From NCBI RefSeq assembly GCF_947487805.1, contig NZ_CANKXW010000003.1:62001-126000 (forward strand): a stretch of 64,000 nucleotides of DNA. Direction: 5' to 3'. The position numbers were made by a program, and so were the translations under genes. Below the pieces are notes generated by a model. It was not told where the DNA came from and searched no databases. It saw only the letters and a program-made list of their open reading frames with translations. The DNA comes from an uncultured Tateyamaria sp. (GTDB taxonomy: Bacteria > Pseudomonadota > Alphaproteobacteria > Rhodobacterales > Rhodobacteraceae). Of the stretch, positions 7,819 through 16,489 are shown in pieces (the stretch's first letter is position 1; each line of letters begins with the position of its first letter).

Positions 7819-7883
7819 AATGTGTATTTTGCACATATTTTGAATCGACTGGCGCCGTCAAGATAAATGTGTATTTTGCACAT
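7819..7883. promoter_or_regulatory. two identical 18-bp operator-like repeats in a divergent promoter
   Basis: AATGTGTATTTTGCACAT occurs perfectly at 7819-7836 and 7866-7883 (same orientation, 47 bp apart). Each copy has ATGTG/CACAT arms around a 7-bp centre. They lie immediately upstream of both the VWA gene and the DUF6502 gene, so one regulator probably controls both directions. Confidence 0.7.
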
Positions 7884-7884
7884 T

Positions 7885-8619
7885 ATGATAACCCTTCTTG
7901 ATGCCCTGCTTGCGCCGCTGGCCCGACTACTGGTCGCGCAAGGCGTGCGATTCCCTGACCTCGCTGAGCGTCTGAAGGGGCATTATGTAGCGGCAGCCGT
8001 GGATCATACGGACGGCAAGGTGACGGACAGCAGGCTGTCGGTCATGACCGGGCTGCAGCGGCGCGATGTTGCGCGGCTGCGGGCGGCGCCGCCGCGATCC
8101 GAGCGGGGCAATGCTCTGTCGGCTGTAGTGGCGCGCTGGCAGACCGACCCAGACTATAGGGGCAAGCCGATCCCCCGCACCGGTTCTGCCCCCTCTTTCG
8201 AGGCGCTGGCCCAGACCATTTCCCGCGACGTCCATCCACGGACAGTGTTGGACACGTTGGTCGCGGCTGGGACTGTTGCGATCTCAGGCGACACGGTCGC
8301 GTTGCAACAGGCGTCCTATCAACCGCTGGCCGGGTCCGAGGACCAGGTGCGATACTTTGCCCACAATCTTGGCGATCACATTGCAGCGGCCACCGACAAT
8401 GTTCTGGGCGCCACCCCGCCCCATTTCGAACGCGCCGTGCATTACACCGATCTGACCGATGAGCAGATCGAGGTGTTGCAGCAGATACATTCCGAACGCC
8501 AAATGGCCCTCTTTCACGACCTGTCGGTCCAGGCCGCCAAAATGAAATCCCGCAATACCAAAGCGCAAGGCAGGTTCCGCGCCGGTGCATTCTTCTTCAG
8601 ATCCAAGGATATGAAATGA
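7885..8619 (+). CDS. DUF6502-type protein with N-terminal helix-turn-helix-like region
   Basis: 244 residues. The start pattern LLDALLAPLARLLVAQGVRFPDLAERLKGHYV, then SRLSVMTGLQRRDVARL, NALSAVVARWQTDPDY and RTVLDTLVAAGTV, matches the layout I associate with DUF6502: a winged-helix-like N-terminus and an uncharacterised helical C-terminus. ATG 7885 is preferred; an upstream ATG at 7867 would lie inside the second operator repeat. It is coupled by ATGA to a small lipoprotein and divergent from the VWA gene. It could itself bind the twin operators, but this is inference. Confidence 0.6.
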   Translation: MITLLDALLAPLARLLVAQGVRFPDLAERLKGHYVAAAVDHTDGKVTDSRLSVMTGLQRRDVARLRAAPPRSERGNALSAVVARWQTDPDYRGKPIPRTGSAPSFEALAQTISRDVHPRTVLDTLVAAGTVAISGDTVALQQASYQPLAGSEDQVRYFAHNLGDHIAAATDNVLGATPPHFERAVHYTDLTDEQIEVLQQIHSERQMALFHDLSVQAAKMKSRNTKAQGRFRAGAFFFRSKDMK

Positions 8620-8786
8620 GATTTTTTGCTGCGCTTATGTCTCTGTTCAGCGTCATTGCCTGCACATCCGCACTGCCTCCTGTTGAGCCAATAATCGAAG
8701 ATCCGGTGATTATTGACGCGACCACCGAGCCATGTGTCACAGGCGATGGTGACGGGATCGGTGGCACGGGATGTCCTGTCGACTAG
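8616..8786 (+). CDS. 56-residue putative lipoprotein
   Basis: ATG 8616 overlaps the stop of the DUF6502 gene. The product has a short hydrophobic signal ending in a lipobox (FSVIAC, Cys at 16), then a proline/acid-rich stretch and a small C-terminal motif with two cysteines and GDGDGIGGTG, which resembles a calcium-binding or disulfide loop. It is small but has all parts of a bacterial lipoprotein and is translationally coupled. Family unknown. It probably acts in the envelope with the divergent VWA lipoprotein. Confidence 0.6.
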   Translation: MRFFAALMSLFSVIACTSALPPVEPIIEDPVIIDATTEPCVTGDGDGIGGTGCPVD

Positions 8787-8790
8787 TCCC

Positions 8791-8819
8791 TTGATCCACC
8801 TGTCGGCTTTGCCTATACA
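8791..8819 (+). promoter_or_regulatory. sigma-70-type promoter for rplS-rpmE
   Basis: TTGATC at 8791-8796 and TATACA at 8814-8819 are separated by 17 bases, a near-consensus housekeeping promoter. It predicts a leader of about 200 nucleotides before rplS. Confidence 0.6.
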
Positions 8820-8824
8820 CCGCC

Positions 8825-9026
8825 CATTCCGACTCGGATTTCTCCGATCGGACCCTTTGTGCTGTGGCATCTTCTTCGGTGCGGCAGGCAGGGCAAGGGG
8901 CAGCACGACAAGGAAATGATGACCTGATCTCTGGCGGGCACTTCGGTGGACCCGGTGAAGACCAAGAGCTCTGAGGCGCGACAAACCTTCGTGGGACAAA
9001 CCACGAGCATCATGAGGAGATGGTCA
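8825..9026 (+). promoter_or_regulatory. long untranslated leader of rplS
   Basis: About 200 bases between the predicted start point and rplS without a credible ORF. CCCTTTGTGCTG near 8851-8862 can pair with CAGCACGACAAGG near 8901-8913, forming a long-range stem that encloses the G/C-rich middle. A ribosomal-protein-binding leader is possible but unproven. Confidence 0.35.
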
Positions 9027-9413
9027 ATGGACCTGATCGCACAATTGGAGGCGGAGCAAATCGCCGCCCTCGGGGCAGATATCCCCGATTTCAAAGCCGG
9101 TGACACCATCCGTGTCGGCTTCAAAGTGACCGAAGGCACCCGCACACGGGTGCAGAACTACGAAGGCGTCTGCATTGCACGCAACAACGGCCACGGCATT
9201 GCCGGGTCTTTCACCGTGCGCAAGATCTCCTTTGGCGAGGGCGTGGAGCGTGTGTTCCCCCTCTATTCGACCAACATCGACAGCATCACCGTCGTGCGCC
9301 GTGGCCGCGTGCGCCGCGCCAAGCTGTACTACCTCCGCTCGCGTCGCGGCAAATCCGCCCGTATCGCAGAGGTCACCAACTACAAACCCAAGTCCGAAGG
9401 AGCCAAGGCATGA
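9027..9413 (+). CDS. rplS: 50S ribosomal protein L19
   Basis: 128 residues; L19 sits at the 30S-50S interface. The family pattern is clear: [31 protein letters not shown], then [20 protein letters not shown] and [21 protein letters not shown]. Start 9027 is chosen because GAGGAGAT (9014-9021) is at the right distance; upstream in-frame codons lack a site. It overlaps rpmE by ATGA, and both end at the terminator at 9659-9685. Confidence 0.97.
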   Translation: MDLIAQLEAEQIAALGADIPDFKAGDTIRVGFKVTEGTRTRVQNYEGVCIARNNGHGIAGSFTVRKISFGEGVERVFPLYSTNIDSITVVRRGRVRRAKLYYLRSRRGKSARIAEVTNYKPKSEGAKA

Positions 9414-9631
9414 AGGCCGATACGCATCCCGACTACCACATCATCGACGTCAAAATGACCGACGGCACCGTGGTGCAAATGAAGTCGACATGGGGCGCCG
9501 AGGGCGACCAGCTGGCCCTGGACATCGACCCCTCCGTGCACCCCGCATGGACAGGCGGCACATCGCGCCTGATGGACACTGGTGGCCGCGTGTCCAAGTT
9601 CAAGAACAAATACGCAGGCCTGGGTTTCTAA
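9410..9631 (+). CDS. rpmE: 50S ribosomal protein L31
   Basis: 73 residues, starting [20 protein letters not shown] and ending in the L31 hallmark [27 protein letters not shown]. None of the four zinc-ligand cysteines of zinc-type L31 is present, so this is a zinc-independent form. Translationally coupled to rplS through an ATGA overlap and followed by a strong terminator. The YkgM type is usually the zinc-starvation replacement, but alphaproteobacterial L31 commonly lacks the cysteines. Confidence 0.94.
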   Translation: MKADTHPDYHIIDVKMTDGTVVQMKSTWGAEGDQLALDIDPSVHPAWTGGTSRLMDTGGRVSKFKNKYAGLGF

Positions 9632-9658
9632 AGCCTTCCGGTTTGCCAAAAGATCAAA

Positions 9659-9685
9659 GCCGCCCCGCACCGGGGCGGCTTTTTT
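9659..9685 (+). terminator. rho-independent terminator after rpmE
   Basis: The 9-bp stem GCCGCCCCG (9659-9667) / CGGGGCGGC (9671-9679), with loop CAC, is followed by six T residues. Confidence 0.92.
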
Positions 9686-9725
9686 CGTGCCATACTGGCG
9701 CAGGCGGACGTGACGAGGACTGCAG

Positions 9726-10124
9726 ATGATCGACCACATGACACTCGGCGTGACGGATTTCGCCCGCGCTGTGACCTTTTACGACGCAGCGCTGGCGCCG
9801 CTGGGCATATGCCGTGTGATGACCCTGCCGCTGGACCAGACCGAGGGCGTGCACGTCACAGGCTACGGCAGGGAACAACCCATCCTCTGGCTGGCCAGGG
9901 AGCGCCCGACGACCGGGCTCCTGCATGTCGCCTTTCAGGCTGCAACGCGGGCGGATGTCGATGCGTTTCATGCCGCAGGCCTGGACGCAGGTGGCACCGA
10001 CAATGGCGCGCCGGGCCTGCGGCCACACTACCACGCAGACTATTACGCAGCGTTCCTCCGCGATCCGAACGGGCACAACATCGAAGCCGTCTGCCACAGC
10101 CCGCAGCTCACAGGCCGAACCTAA
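9726..10124 (+). CDS. VOC-family (glyoxalase-like) protein
   Basis: 132 residues, one vicinal-oxygen-chelate domain pair. It begins MIDHMTLGVTDFARAVTFYDAAL with the metal-ligand His of the first module, has LLHVAFQAATRADVDAFH in the middle and ends LRDPNGHNIEAVCH with the usual D-P-x-G-x-x-x-E ligand Glu. Members include lactoylglutathione-lyase-like enzymes and resistance proteins; the substrate is not predictable. It stands alone downstream of rpmE and is convergent with eda, with a palindromic repeat between them. Confidence 0.82.
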   Translation: MIDHMTLGVTDFARAVTFYDAALAPLGICRVMTLPLDQTEGVHVTGYGREQPILWLARERPTTGLLHVAFQAATRADVDAFHAAGLDAGGTDNGAPGLRPHYHADYYAAFLRDPNGHNIEAVCHSPQLTGRT

Positions 10125-10139
10125 AGCATGTAGTCCCAA

Positions 10140-10190
10140 GGGTCGGCGGGCGGGCGCCTTTGCGTCAGCAAACATAGCCGCCCGACGGCG
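10140..10190. repeat. two-stem palindromic element, copy a (between convergent genes)
   Basis: The first 35 bases (10140-10174) match 49221-49255 at 34 positions. An inner hairpin TTTGC-GTCA-GCAAA (10159-10172) is enclosed by GGCGGGCGG on the left and CCGCCCG on the right. It lies between VOC and eda and may serve as a bidirectional terminator. Confidence 0.75.
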
Positions 10191-10192
10191 CC

Positions 10193-10837
10193 TTAGCGCG
10201 CCAACGCCGCCGCGTCGCGGGCCAGTGCCTCGATCCCGGCCCAGTCGCCCGCGATCACCTTGTCCTTGGGCGCAACCCAACTACCACCCGCGCAGACCAC
10301 ATTGGGCAGGCTCAGGTAGCTCTCGGCATTTCCGGGGCTGACACCACCCGTGGGGCAGAACGAAATCTGCGGCAACGGCGCACCAATGGCTTTCAGCGCA
10401 GGCGCACCCCCCGAGGCCTCGGCGGGGAAGAACTTGAGCATGTCGAAGCCCTGCTCCAACAGCGCCATCGCCTCCGACGCGGTGGCCGCCCCCGGCAACA
10501 ACGGCAGTTCTTCGGCCGCACAGGCCGCGATCAGCGCATCCGTCGCCCCCGGCGACACGCCAAAATGCGCGCCTGCCGCCTTGGCGGCTTTCACGTCGTC
10601 GGGCGTGACCAGCGTTCCGGCCCCGACCACACCGCCCTCGACCTGCGCCATGGCGGCAATCACCTCGAGCGCCGCCGGCGTCCGCAGCGTGACCTCGAGC
10701 GCGGGCAGTCCCCCGGCCACAAGCGCCTCGGCAAGGGGACGCGCATGGGCCACGTCCTCGACCACGAGCACCGGCACGATCGGCGCCAGTTCACAGATTT
10801 CACGGGCCCGAACGGATGCGGCCTTGGCAGTCAGCAT
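10193..10837 (-). CDS. eda: KDPG/KHG aldolase (Entner-Doudoroff)
   Basis: 214 residues. It splits 2-keto-3-deoxy-6-phosphogluconate to pyruvate and glyceraldehyde 3-phosphate. The Schiff-base lysine is in FDMLKFFPAE, the catalytic Glu in LPALEVTLRTP, and the phosphate site in CPTGGVSPGN. Start 10837 (MLTAKAAS) fits family length and follows edd by 2 bases, so the two form one operon transcribed from the site at 12686-12717. Trimer-forming class I aldolase of the cytoplasm. Confidence 0.96.
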   Translation of the reverse strand: MLTAKAASVRAREICELAPIVPVLVVEDVAHARPLAEALVAGGLPALEVTLRTPAALEVIAAMAQVEGGVVGAGTLVTPDDVKAAKAAGAHFGVSPGATDALIAACAAEELPLLPGAATASEAMALLEQGFDMLKFFPAEASGGAPALKAIGAPLPQISFCPTGGVSPGNAESYLSLPNVVCAGGSWVAPKDKVIAGDWAGIEALARDAAALAR

Positions 10838-10839
10838 AA

Positions 10840-12651
10840 TCAAAAGTCTCCAAATACGGTTGCGCCGGTATTGGCGGATCCCACGGTGTTGCGGAAGGCC
10901 GTGAACATGTCGCGGCCCACGCCCCACTGGTTCGCGGACAGATCCGCCGTGGCGTGGGCCCTTTGAAGCACACCTTCGGTCAGAACCTCAAGCACACCCG
11001 CCTCGGCATCCAGCCGGATGATGTCGCCATCCTGCACCTGGCCGATGGGGCCACCGTCCAGCGCCTCGGGACAGACATGGATCGCCGAGGGCACCTTGCC
11101 CGATGCACCCGACATGCGGCCATCGGTGACCAGCGCCACCTTTTGCCCGCGGCCCTGCAATATCCCCAGCAGCGGCGTCAGGCTGTGCAATTCGGGCATG
11201 CCGTTGGCCTTTGGTCCTTGGAACCGCACCACAATAATCACGTCGCCAGTGAATTCCCCGGCCTTGAACGCGGCCTTGACCGCTTCCTGATCGTGGAACA
11301 CCCGCGCAGGTGCCTCGACGATGCGGTGTTCTGGCGCCACGGCGGACACTTTCATCACGCCCGTGCCCAGCGATCCCGCCAGACGGCTCAGCCCGCCGGT
11401 CTCCTGGAACGGGTCCGTCGCGGGGCGCAGGATGCCTTGGTTCAGGCTGTCCTTGGTGCCCGGAGTCCAGCCCAGCACGCCGTCGGTCAGTTTGGGCTCA
11501 TGGGTATAATTCTCCAGCCCCTCGCCCGCGACGGTCTGCGTGTCCTCGTGCAGCAGGCCCGACGACAAAAGCTGCCCGATCATAAAGCCCAGGCCGCCCG
11601 CGGCGTGGAACTGGTTCACATCCGCCAACCCGTTGGGATAGACCCGCGCCAGCAGCGGCGTCACCTCGGACAGGTCGGCAAAATCCTCCCAATCGAGCAC
11701 GATGCCCCCCGCCCGCGCCATGGCAATGAGGTGGATCAGCAGGTTGGTGGAGCCGCCGGTTGCGTTCAGCCCGACAATGCCGTTCACGAACGCCTTTTCA
11801 TCGAGAATGTTGCACACAGGCGTGTAGTGGTTGCCCAGCGCCGACAGCGACAGGGCGCGTTTCGCCCCCTCGACCGTCAGGGCGTCACGCAGGTCGGTGT
11901 TGGGATTGACGAAAGACGATCCGGGCAGGTGCAGCCCCATGAATTCCATCAGCATCTGGTTGGTGTTCGCGGTGCCGTAGAACGTGCAGGTGCCCGGCCC
12001 GTGATAGGCGGCCATCTCGGCCTTGAGCAGTTCGGCGCGGGTGGCCTCTCCGGCCGCGAAACGCTGGCGGACCTTGGCCTTTTCATCATTGGGCAGGCCG
12101 CTGGTCATTGGCCCCGCAGGCAGGAAGACGGCGGGCATGTGGCCAAAGGACTGCGCGGCGATGATCAGCCCCGGTACGATCTTGTCACAGACGCCGAGAT
12201 AGACGGCCGCGTCAAAGGTGTTGTGGGACAGCGCCACACCGGCGGCCAGCGCAATCACGTCACGGGAAAACAGGCTCAGCTCCATCCCCGCCTCGCCCTG
12301 GGTCACGCCGTCACACATGGCGGGCACGCCGCCTGCCACCTGCGCCGTGCCGCCTGCCGCGCGCACCGCGTCGCGGATCAGCGTGGGATAGCGTTCGAAC
12401 GGTTGGTGCGCCGACAGCATGTCATTATAGGCGGTCACGATGCCCAGATTGCCCGCGCTTGCCTCGGCCAGCCGGTCCTGATCATCGCCCGCGGCGGCAA
12501 AGGCGTGGGCCTGACCGCTGCACGACAGGTGCGCACGTGCGGGCCCCTGCGATTTGGCGGCGGCCATCCGGTCGAGATAGCGGCGGCGCGTGTCTGCGCT
12601 GCGGTCGATGACGCGCTCTGTCACGCGTTCCAGTGTCGGGTGTAGGGGCAT
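10840..12651 (-). CDS. edd: 6-phosphogluconate dehydratase
   Basis: 603 residues, family length. Edd converts 6-phosphogluconate to KDPG using an iron-sulfur cluster. The cluster cysteines lie in the [13 protein letters not shown] and [11 protein letters not shown] regions and in [13 protein letters not shown]; the C-terminal domain has [17 protein letters not shown] 12651 is chosen over 12675 because GGGAG lies 6-7 bases before it. It is the first gene of the edd-eda operon, giving sugar catabolism through the Entner-Doudoroff route common in this group. Confidence 0.96.
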   Translation of the reverse strand: MPLHPTLERVTERVIDRSADTRRRYLDRMAAAKSQGPARAHLSCSGQAHAFAAAGDDQDRLAEASAGNLGIVTAYNDMLSAHQPFERYPTLIRDAVRAAGGTAQVAGGVPAMCDGVTQGEAGMELSLFSRDVIALAAGVALSHNTFDAAVYLGVCDKIVPGLIIAAQSFGHMPAVFLPAGPMTSGLPNDEKAKVRQRFAAGEATRAELLKAEMAAYHGPGTCTFYGTANTNQMLMEFMGLHLPGSSFVNPNTDLRDALTVEGAKRALSLSALGNHYTPVCNILDEKAFVNGIVGLNATGGSTNLLIHLIAMARAGGIVLDWEDFADLSEVTPLLARVYPNGLADVNQFHAAGGLGFMIGQLLSSGLLHEDTQTVAGEGLENYTHEPKLTDGVLGWTPGTKDSLNQGILRPATDPFQETGGLSRLAGSLGTGVMKVSAVAPEHRIVEAPARVFHDQEAVKAAFKAGEFTGDVIIVVRFQGPKANGMPELHSLTPLLGILQGRGQKVALVTDGRMSGASGKVPSAIHVCPEALDGGPIGQVQDGDIIRLDAEAGVLEVLTEGVLQRAHATADLSANQWGVGRDMFTAFRNTVGSANTGATVFGDF

Positions 12652-12685
12652 CGTGCTCTCCCGGTTCCAATCCATGTTTGCGCGG

Positions 12686-12717
12686 TCTATAGCACGGCAA
12701 TTCTGATAGCGCTAACA
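12686..12717 (-). promoter_or_regulatory. edd-eda promoter with LacI-type operator
   Basis: On the minus strand TTAGCG (12715-12710) and TATAGA (12691-12686) are 18 bases apart. The -35 region is overlapped by the palindrome TGATAGCGCTAACA (12704-12717), close to the TGTTAGCGCTAACA form recognised by LacI-family sugar repressors. The regulator gene is not in the window. Confidence 0.6.
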
Positions 12718-12843
12718 GGAACCCGGTTGAGTCTGCCGCGCCACGGTGCCGCAGGAAAAGAGGTATGCCCGCTTTTCAACGGGTCAACCACAACATATAG
12801 TGTGCAAAAATTCGCCTAGCGGACGTGCGGTAAGGGGACATCA

Positions 12844-13653
12844 ATGGCGCATATCATCGTCGTCGGCAACGAAAAGGGCGGCGCGGGCAAGTCGACCGTG
12901 TCGATGCATGTGGCCACGGCCTTGGCGCGCATGGGCCACAAGGTCAGCGCACTGGATCTGGATCTGCGGCAACGCACCTTTGGCCGATATGTCGAAAACC
13001 GGACCGCATTCATCGCCTCCTCCGAGCTGGATCTGCCATCCCCGGATGTGCACGACCTGCCCGAGATCGACGCCAGCGCGCTGAAACCCGGCGAGAACAT
13101 TTATGACCACCGGTTGTCGGCCGCGGTCGCGACGCTGGAGCCGGACAGCGATTTCATTCTGATCGACTGCCCCGGATCGCACACGCGGCTGAGCCAGGTG
13201 GCGCATTCGCTGGCCGATACGCTGATCACGCCGCTGAACGACAGCTTTGTCGATTTCGACCTGCTGGCGCGGATCGATGCCAGCGGGGAAAAGATCCTCG
13301 GGCCGTCGGTCTATTCCGAAATGGTGTGGAACGCGCGGCAGTTGCGGGCGCAGGCGGGGCTCAAACCCATCGACTGGATCGTGGTGCGCAACCGGATGGG
13401 CGCACAGCGCATGGTCAACAAGGAAAAGATGGAACGCGCGATCAAGATGCTGTCCCAGCGCATCGGGTTCCGCATCGCACCGGGCTTTTCCGAGCGGGTG
13501 ATCTTTCGCGAACTGTTTCCGCGCGGGCTGACTCTGCTGGACCTGAAGGATATCGGCGTCAAGCAACTGAACATCTCGAACGTGGCCGCGCGGCAGGAGC
13601 TGCGCGAGTTGCTCAAGGCGCTCAAGCTGCCGGGGGTCGAGGTCGACCTTTAG
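12844..13653 (+). CDS. mipZ: division-plane positioning ATPase MipZ
   Basis: 269-residue ParA/MinD-type ATPase that, in alphaproteobacteria, forms a gradient from ParB at the poles and keeps FtsZ at midcell. The deviant Walker A NEKGGAGKST is at 9-18, DLDLRQRTFGRY follows, and DFILIDCPGS is Walker B. The stand-alone location away from parB and the long C-terminal part with RDLKDIGVKQLNISN-like sequence fit MipZ rather than ParA. AAGGGGA precedes ATG 12844. A CcrM-type GANTC site (12729-12733) lies upstream. The 3' end overlaps the convergent esterase by 4 bases. Confidence 0.88.
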   Translation: MAHIIVVGNEKGGAGKSTVSMHVATALARMGHKVSALDLDLRQRTFGRYVENRTAFIASSELDLPSPDVHDLPEIDASALKPGENIYDHRLSAAVATLEPDSDFILIDCPGSHTRLSQVAHSLADTLITPLNDSFVDFDLLARIDASGEKILGPSVYSEMVWNARQLRAQAGLKPIDWIVVRNRMGAQRMVNKEKMERAIKMLSQRIGFRIAPGFSERVIFRELFPRGLTLLDLKDIGVKQLNISNVAARQELRELLKALKLPGVEVDL

Positions 13654-14474
13654 GAGGTTCCGGCCTCGAACCAGTCCATCATCCGCGCGGACCAGCCCTG
13701 CGGCGCGCCGTGCCCGCCCTTGTGCAGCATCAGCTGGATTTCGCCCGCCGCACAGTCGGTCCAGTGGCGGAACCACAGATCCCCATCATAGCTGTTGCGT
13801 TCCGGCTGGCGCGCGTCACAGCCATTGGTTTCGCGCAGGATCTTGAGCGCGGCCCAGACATCGCCCTGTACCACAGCACCACCGCCGAATGACCGCCCTT
13901 CGAGCGGGACGGTCCGGTCGTTCCAGCCGTGGGTGTGAAACAGGCGCACGGGTGCCGCACAGCTGTCGGGCAGGTCATCCCACAGCGCGCCCGCCAGCGG
14001 CGCATAGGCAGTTGCAAAGTCCGGCGTGTAGCAGGCGATGTCCCAGACCATCGACCCCCCGCGCGAGAAGCCCGCAAGGAACACGGTATCCGCCTCGACG
14101 CCTGTGCGGGCGCGGGCATCGGCCAGCACATCGATCAGGAACAGCTTGTCATCGCGGTTGTGCGACGTGCCCTTGGCCTTGACTGACCAGTCCCGCGTCC
14201 AACGGTTTTCCGGGTGCTCTCCGTTCGGCGCGACAAAGACATAGCCGCGTGCGAGGGCTTCCTTGGCCAAACCGGAGGTCAGCAACCCCCGCCCGCGCCC
14301 ACCGCCGCCGTGCAGGTGGATTACTACGCCCTTAGGGGTGGCCACGTCCGGCGTCGCCATATGGTAGCTGCCGCTCTCCACCGTGCAGGGTGTTTCGGCA
14401 GAACCGCACTCCGCCGCATGACCGAGGGTGGGCAGGATCAAGCAGGCGAGGGCGGCAAGGATATGGCGGGGCAT
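13650..14474 (-). CDS. secreted polyhydroxybutyrate-depolymerase/LpqC-like esterase
   Basis: 274 residues with a Sec signal peptide (RHILAALACLILPTLGHAA, cleavage about residue 20) and an alpha/beta hydrolase fold. The oxyanion region is VVIHLHGGGGRGRG, the nucleophile serine lies in LAGFSRGGSM, and the catalytic His is likely in LMLHKGGHGAPQGW. Paired cysteines (C-G-S, C-T, C-Y-T, C-D) suggest a periplasmic or extracellular enzyme. Start 14474 is chosen because AAAGGA lies upstream at good spacing. It resembles feruloyl/PHB-depolymerase-type esterases; the natural ester is unknown. Confidence 0.78.
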   Translation of the reverse strand: MPRHILAALACLILPTLGHAAECGSAETPCTVESGSYHMATPDVATPKGVVIHLHGGGGRGRGLLTSGLAKEALARGYVFVAPNGEHPENRWTRDWSVKAKGTSHNRDDKLFLIDVLADARARTGVEADTVFLAGFSRGGSMVWDIACYTPDFATAYAPLAGALWDDLPDSCAAPVRLFHTHGWNDRTVPLEGRSFGGGAVVQGDVWAALKILRETNGCDARQPERNSYDGDLWFRHWTDCAAGEIQLMLHKGGHGAPQGWSARMMDWFEAGTS

Positions 14475-14540
14475 AAGGTCTTTCCTTTGAACATACCGCA
14501 CCAGCCTGCGGGCGGGCGTGGTCGCAGGCAAATCACATTC

Positions 14541-14978
14541 TCACGACCGGCGGGCCAGCGCCTCCAGCTGCGTCTTGAGCCGTTCGACCTCGGCCTGCGG
14601 CATCCCCTCGACCAGCGCCATGTCATAGTCCTTGGCGATACCGCGCAGGTCGTCATAGACCTTGCGCCCCAGCGCGGTCAGTTCCAGATGCTCCACCCGG
14701 CGGTCATCGCCGTCGCGTTGCCGGATCAGATAGCGTCGCTCGGCCAGACGCTGCACTGCGCGGCTGATCTTGGTCTTGTGCATCTGGGCGCGTTCGCCGA
14801 TCTCGCTGGCGGTCATGCGCGTGTAGATGCCCAGATGGAACAGCACGCGCCACTCGTTGCGCAACATGCCATAGCGGTCCTTGTACACCTTTTGGAAATC
14901 CAGGCTCGACGCCTCCGCCGCCTGATTGAGCAGGTAGGGCAGAAACCCGCGGACATCGAAATCGGGATCATCGTGCAT
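14541..14978 (-). CDS. MarR-family regulator of the hmgA-fahA operon
   Basis: 145 residues. The winged helix-turn-helix is at about 55-105 ([50 protein letters not shown], with the DDRR wing). MarR proteins are dimeric repressors released by small aromatic ligands. It is divergent from hmgA across 68 bp that hold a dyad (14994-15011), so control of homogentisate catabolism, perhaps with homogentisate or a precursor as ligand, is the most economical reading. Confidence 0.85.
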   Translation of the reverse strand: MHDDPDFDVRGFLPYLLNQAAEASSLDFQKVYKDRYGMLRNEWRVLFHLGIYTRMTASEIGERAQMHKTKISRAVQRLAERRYLIRQRDGDDRRVEHLELTALGRKVYDDLRGIAKDYDMALVEGMPQAEVERLKTQLEALARRS

Positions 14979-14993
14979 TGCATCACCGCTTGT

Positions 14994-15011
14994 TAGTTAC
15001 AAAAACAACTA
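14994..15011. promoter_or_regulatory. dyad operator between marR and hmgA
   Basis: TAGTT (14994-14998) and AACTA (15007-15011) flank ACAAAAAC, an AT-rich inverted repeat in the middle of the divergent promoter. Likely the MarR binding site. Confidence 0.5.
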
Positions 15012-15046
15012 TTACAGACGCAACCATCGCGCAAGGGAGCATTCTC

Positions 15047-16402
15047 ATGAACCGCCAGACCGCCCCACACTCCATGATCCAGGCACCGTCCGGTGCGGGT
15101 ATTACCGCAGGCTACATGCCCGGCTTTGGCAATGATTTCGAAACCGAGGCCCTGCCGGGTGCCCTGCCCGAGGGCATGAACAGCCCGCAAAAGTGCAACT
15201 ATGGCCTTTATGGCGAACAGCTGAGCGGGACGGCGTTCACGGATGTGCGCCCCGAACGCACATGGTGCTACCGCGTCCGCCCGTCGGTCCGGCATTCTGG
15301 CCGCTATGCGCGGATTGACCTGCCGCTCTGGAAGACCGCGCCGCATGTGCCGCAGGATGTCACCAGCCTGGGCCAGTACCGTTGGGATCCCGTGCCGCAT
15401 ACGGGCGAGGACCTGACCTGGCTGACGGGCATGCGCACGATGACGACCGCCGGTGACGTCAATACGCAGGTGGGCATGGCCAGCCATATCTATCTGGTCA
15501 CCGCGTCGATGCAGGACACCTATTTCTATTCCGCCGACAGCGAGATGCTGGTGGTCCCGCAGGAAGGCCGTTTGCGGTTCTGCACCGAGCTGGGCATCAT
15601 CGACGTGGCCCCGCAAGAGATCGCCATCCTGCCGCGCGGCCTCGTCTACCGTGTCGAGGTGCTGGAGGGGCCGTGCCGCGGCTTTGTCTGCGAGAACTAC
15701 GGCGCCAAATTCGAACTACCCGGACGTGGGCCGATCGGGGCCAACTGCATGGCCAACCCGCGCGACTTCAAGGCTCCTGTTGCCGCGTTTGAGGATCGCG
15801 AGACGCCCTCGACCCTGACGATCAAGTGGTGCGGGCAATTCCACGAAACCGCCATCGGGCATTCGCCCCTCGACGTGGTGGCCTGGCACGGCAATTACGC
15901 GCCGCTGAAATACGACCTGACCACCTATTGCCCGGTGGGCGCGATCCTGTTCGACCATCCCGATCCGTCGATCTTTACCGTGCTGACCGCTCCTTCGGGC
16001 CAGCCGGGTGTGGCCAATATCGACTTTGTCCTTTTCCGGGAACGCTGGCTGGTGGCCGAGGATACATTCCGCCCGCCGTGGTATCACAAGAACATCATGT
16101 CCGAGCTGATGGGCAACATTTACGGCCAGTATGACGCCAAGCCCAAAGGGTTCATCCCCGGCGGCATGAGCCTGCACAACATGATGCTGCCGCACGGGCC
16201 CGACAAGGCGGCGTTCGAGGGCGCCAGCAATGCAGCCCTTGAACCGGCCAAGCTGGACAATACCATGTCCTTCATGTTCGAAACCCGGTTTCCCCAGCAC
16301 CTGACCCGCTTTGCCGCGCAGGACGCGCCATTGCAGGACGACTACATCGACTGCTGGTCCGATCTCGACAAGAAGTTCGACGGGACACCCGGCAAGAAAT
16401 AA
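15047..16402 (+). CDS. hmgA: homogentisate 1,2-dioxygenase
   Basis: 451 residues. It opens the aromatic ring of homogentisate (from tyrosine/phenylalanine) to maleylacetoacetate. The iron ligands are visible as [15 protein letters not shown] (His 347, Glu 353) and LPHGPD (His 383). The N-terminal [20 protein letters not shown] motif is diagnostic. ATG 15047 has AAGGGAGC upstream; an upstream in-frame ATG at 14978 would start inside the divergent marR gene and cross the operator. Followed by fahA in the same operon; a maleylacetoacetate isomerase gene was not seen. Confidence 0.97.
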   Translation: MNRQTAPHSMIQAPSGAGITAGYMPGFGNDFETEALPGALPEGMNSPQKCNYGLYGEQLSGTAFTDVRPERTWCYRVRPSVRHSGRYARIDLPLWKTAPHVPQDVTSLGQYRWDPVPHTGEDLTWLTGMRTMTTAGDVNTQVGMASHIYLVTASMQDTYFYSADSEMLVVPQEGRLRFCTELGIIDVAPQEIAILPRGLVYRVEVLEGPCRGFVCENYGAKFELPGRGPIGANCMANPRDFKAPVAAFEDRETPSTLTIKWCGQFHETAIGHSPLDVVAWHGNYAPLKYDLTTYCPVGAILFDHPDPSIFTVLTAPSGQPGVANIDFVLFRERWLVAEDTFRPPWYHKNIMSELMGNIYGQYDAKPKGFIPGGMSLHNMMLPHGPDKAAFEGASNAALEPAKLDNTMSFMFETRFPQHLTRFAAQDAPLQDDYIDCWSDLDKKFDGTPGKK

Positions 16403-16407
16403 CCACG

Positions 16408-16472
16408 TGCGGTGCGCGGTAAACGCACACCCTACCCCGACACTGTAGGGTGCGTATCGACTGCGCACCGCA
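16408..16472. repeat. long imperfect inverted repeat of the REP-like family
   Basis: Bases 16408-16435 and 16445-16472 are inverted copies, with 20 or more of 28 pairs possible. The core GTAGGGTGCGT is related to the GTAGGGTGGGC of the 2551 and 29171 elements. It lies between hmgA and fahA and could fold into one long mRNA hairpin. Confidence 0.7.
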
Positions 16473-16489
16473 ATGAGAAAGACACCTGA

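Noticed and set aside
10954-12645. 563-codon open frame opposite edd
   Set aside because: Edd is unmistakable on the minus strand; the opposite frame has low-complexity Gln/Arg/His content and no family resemblance.
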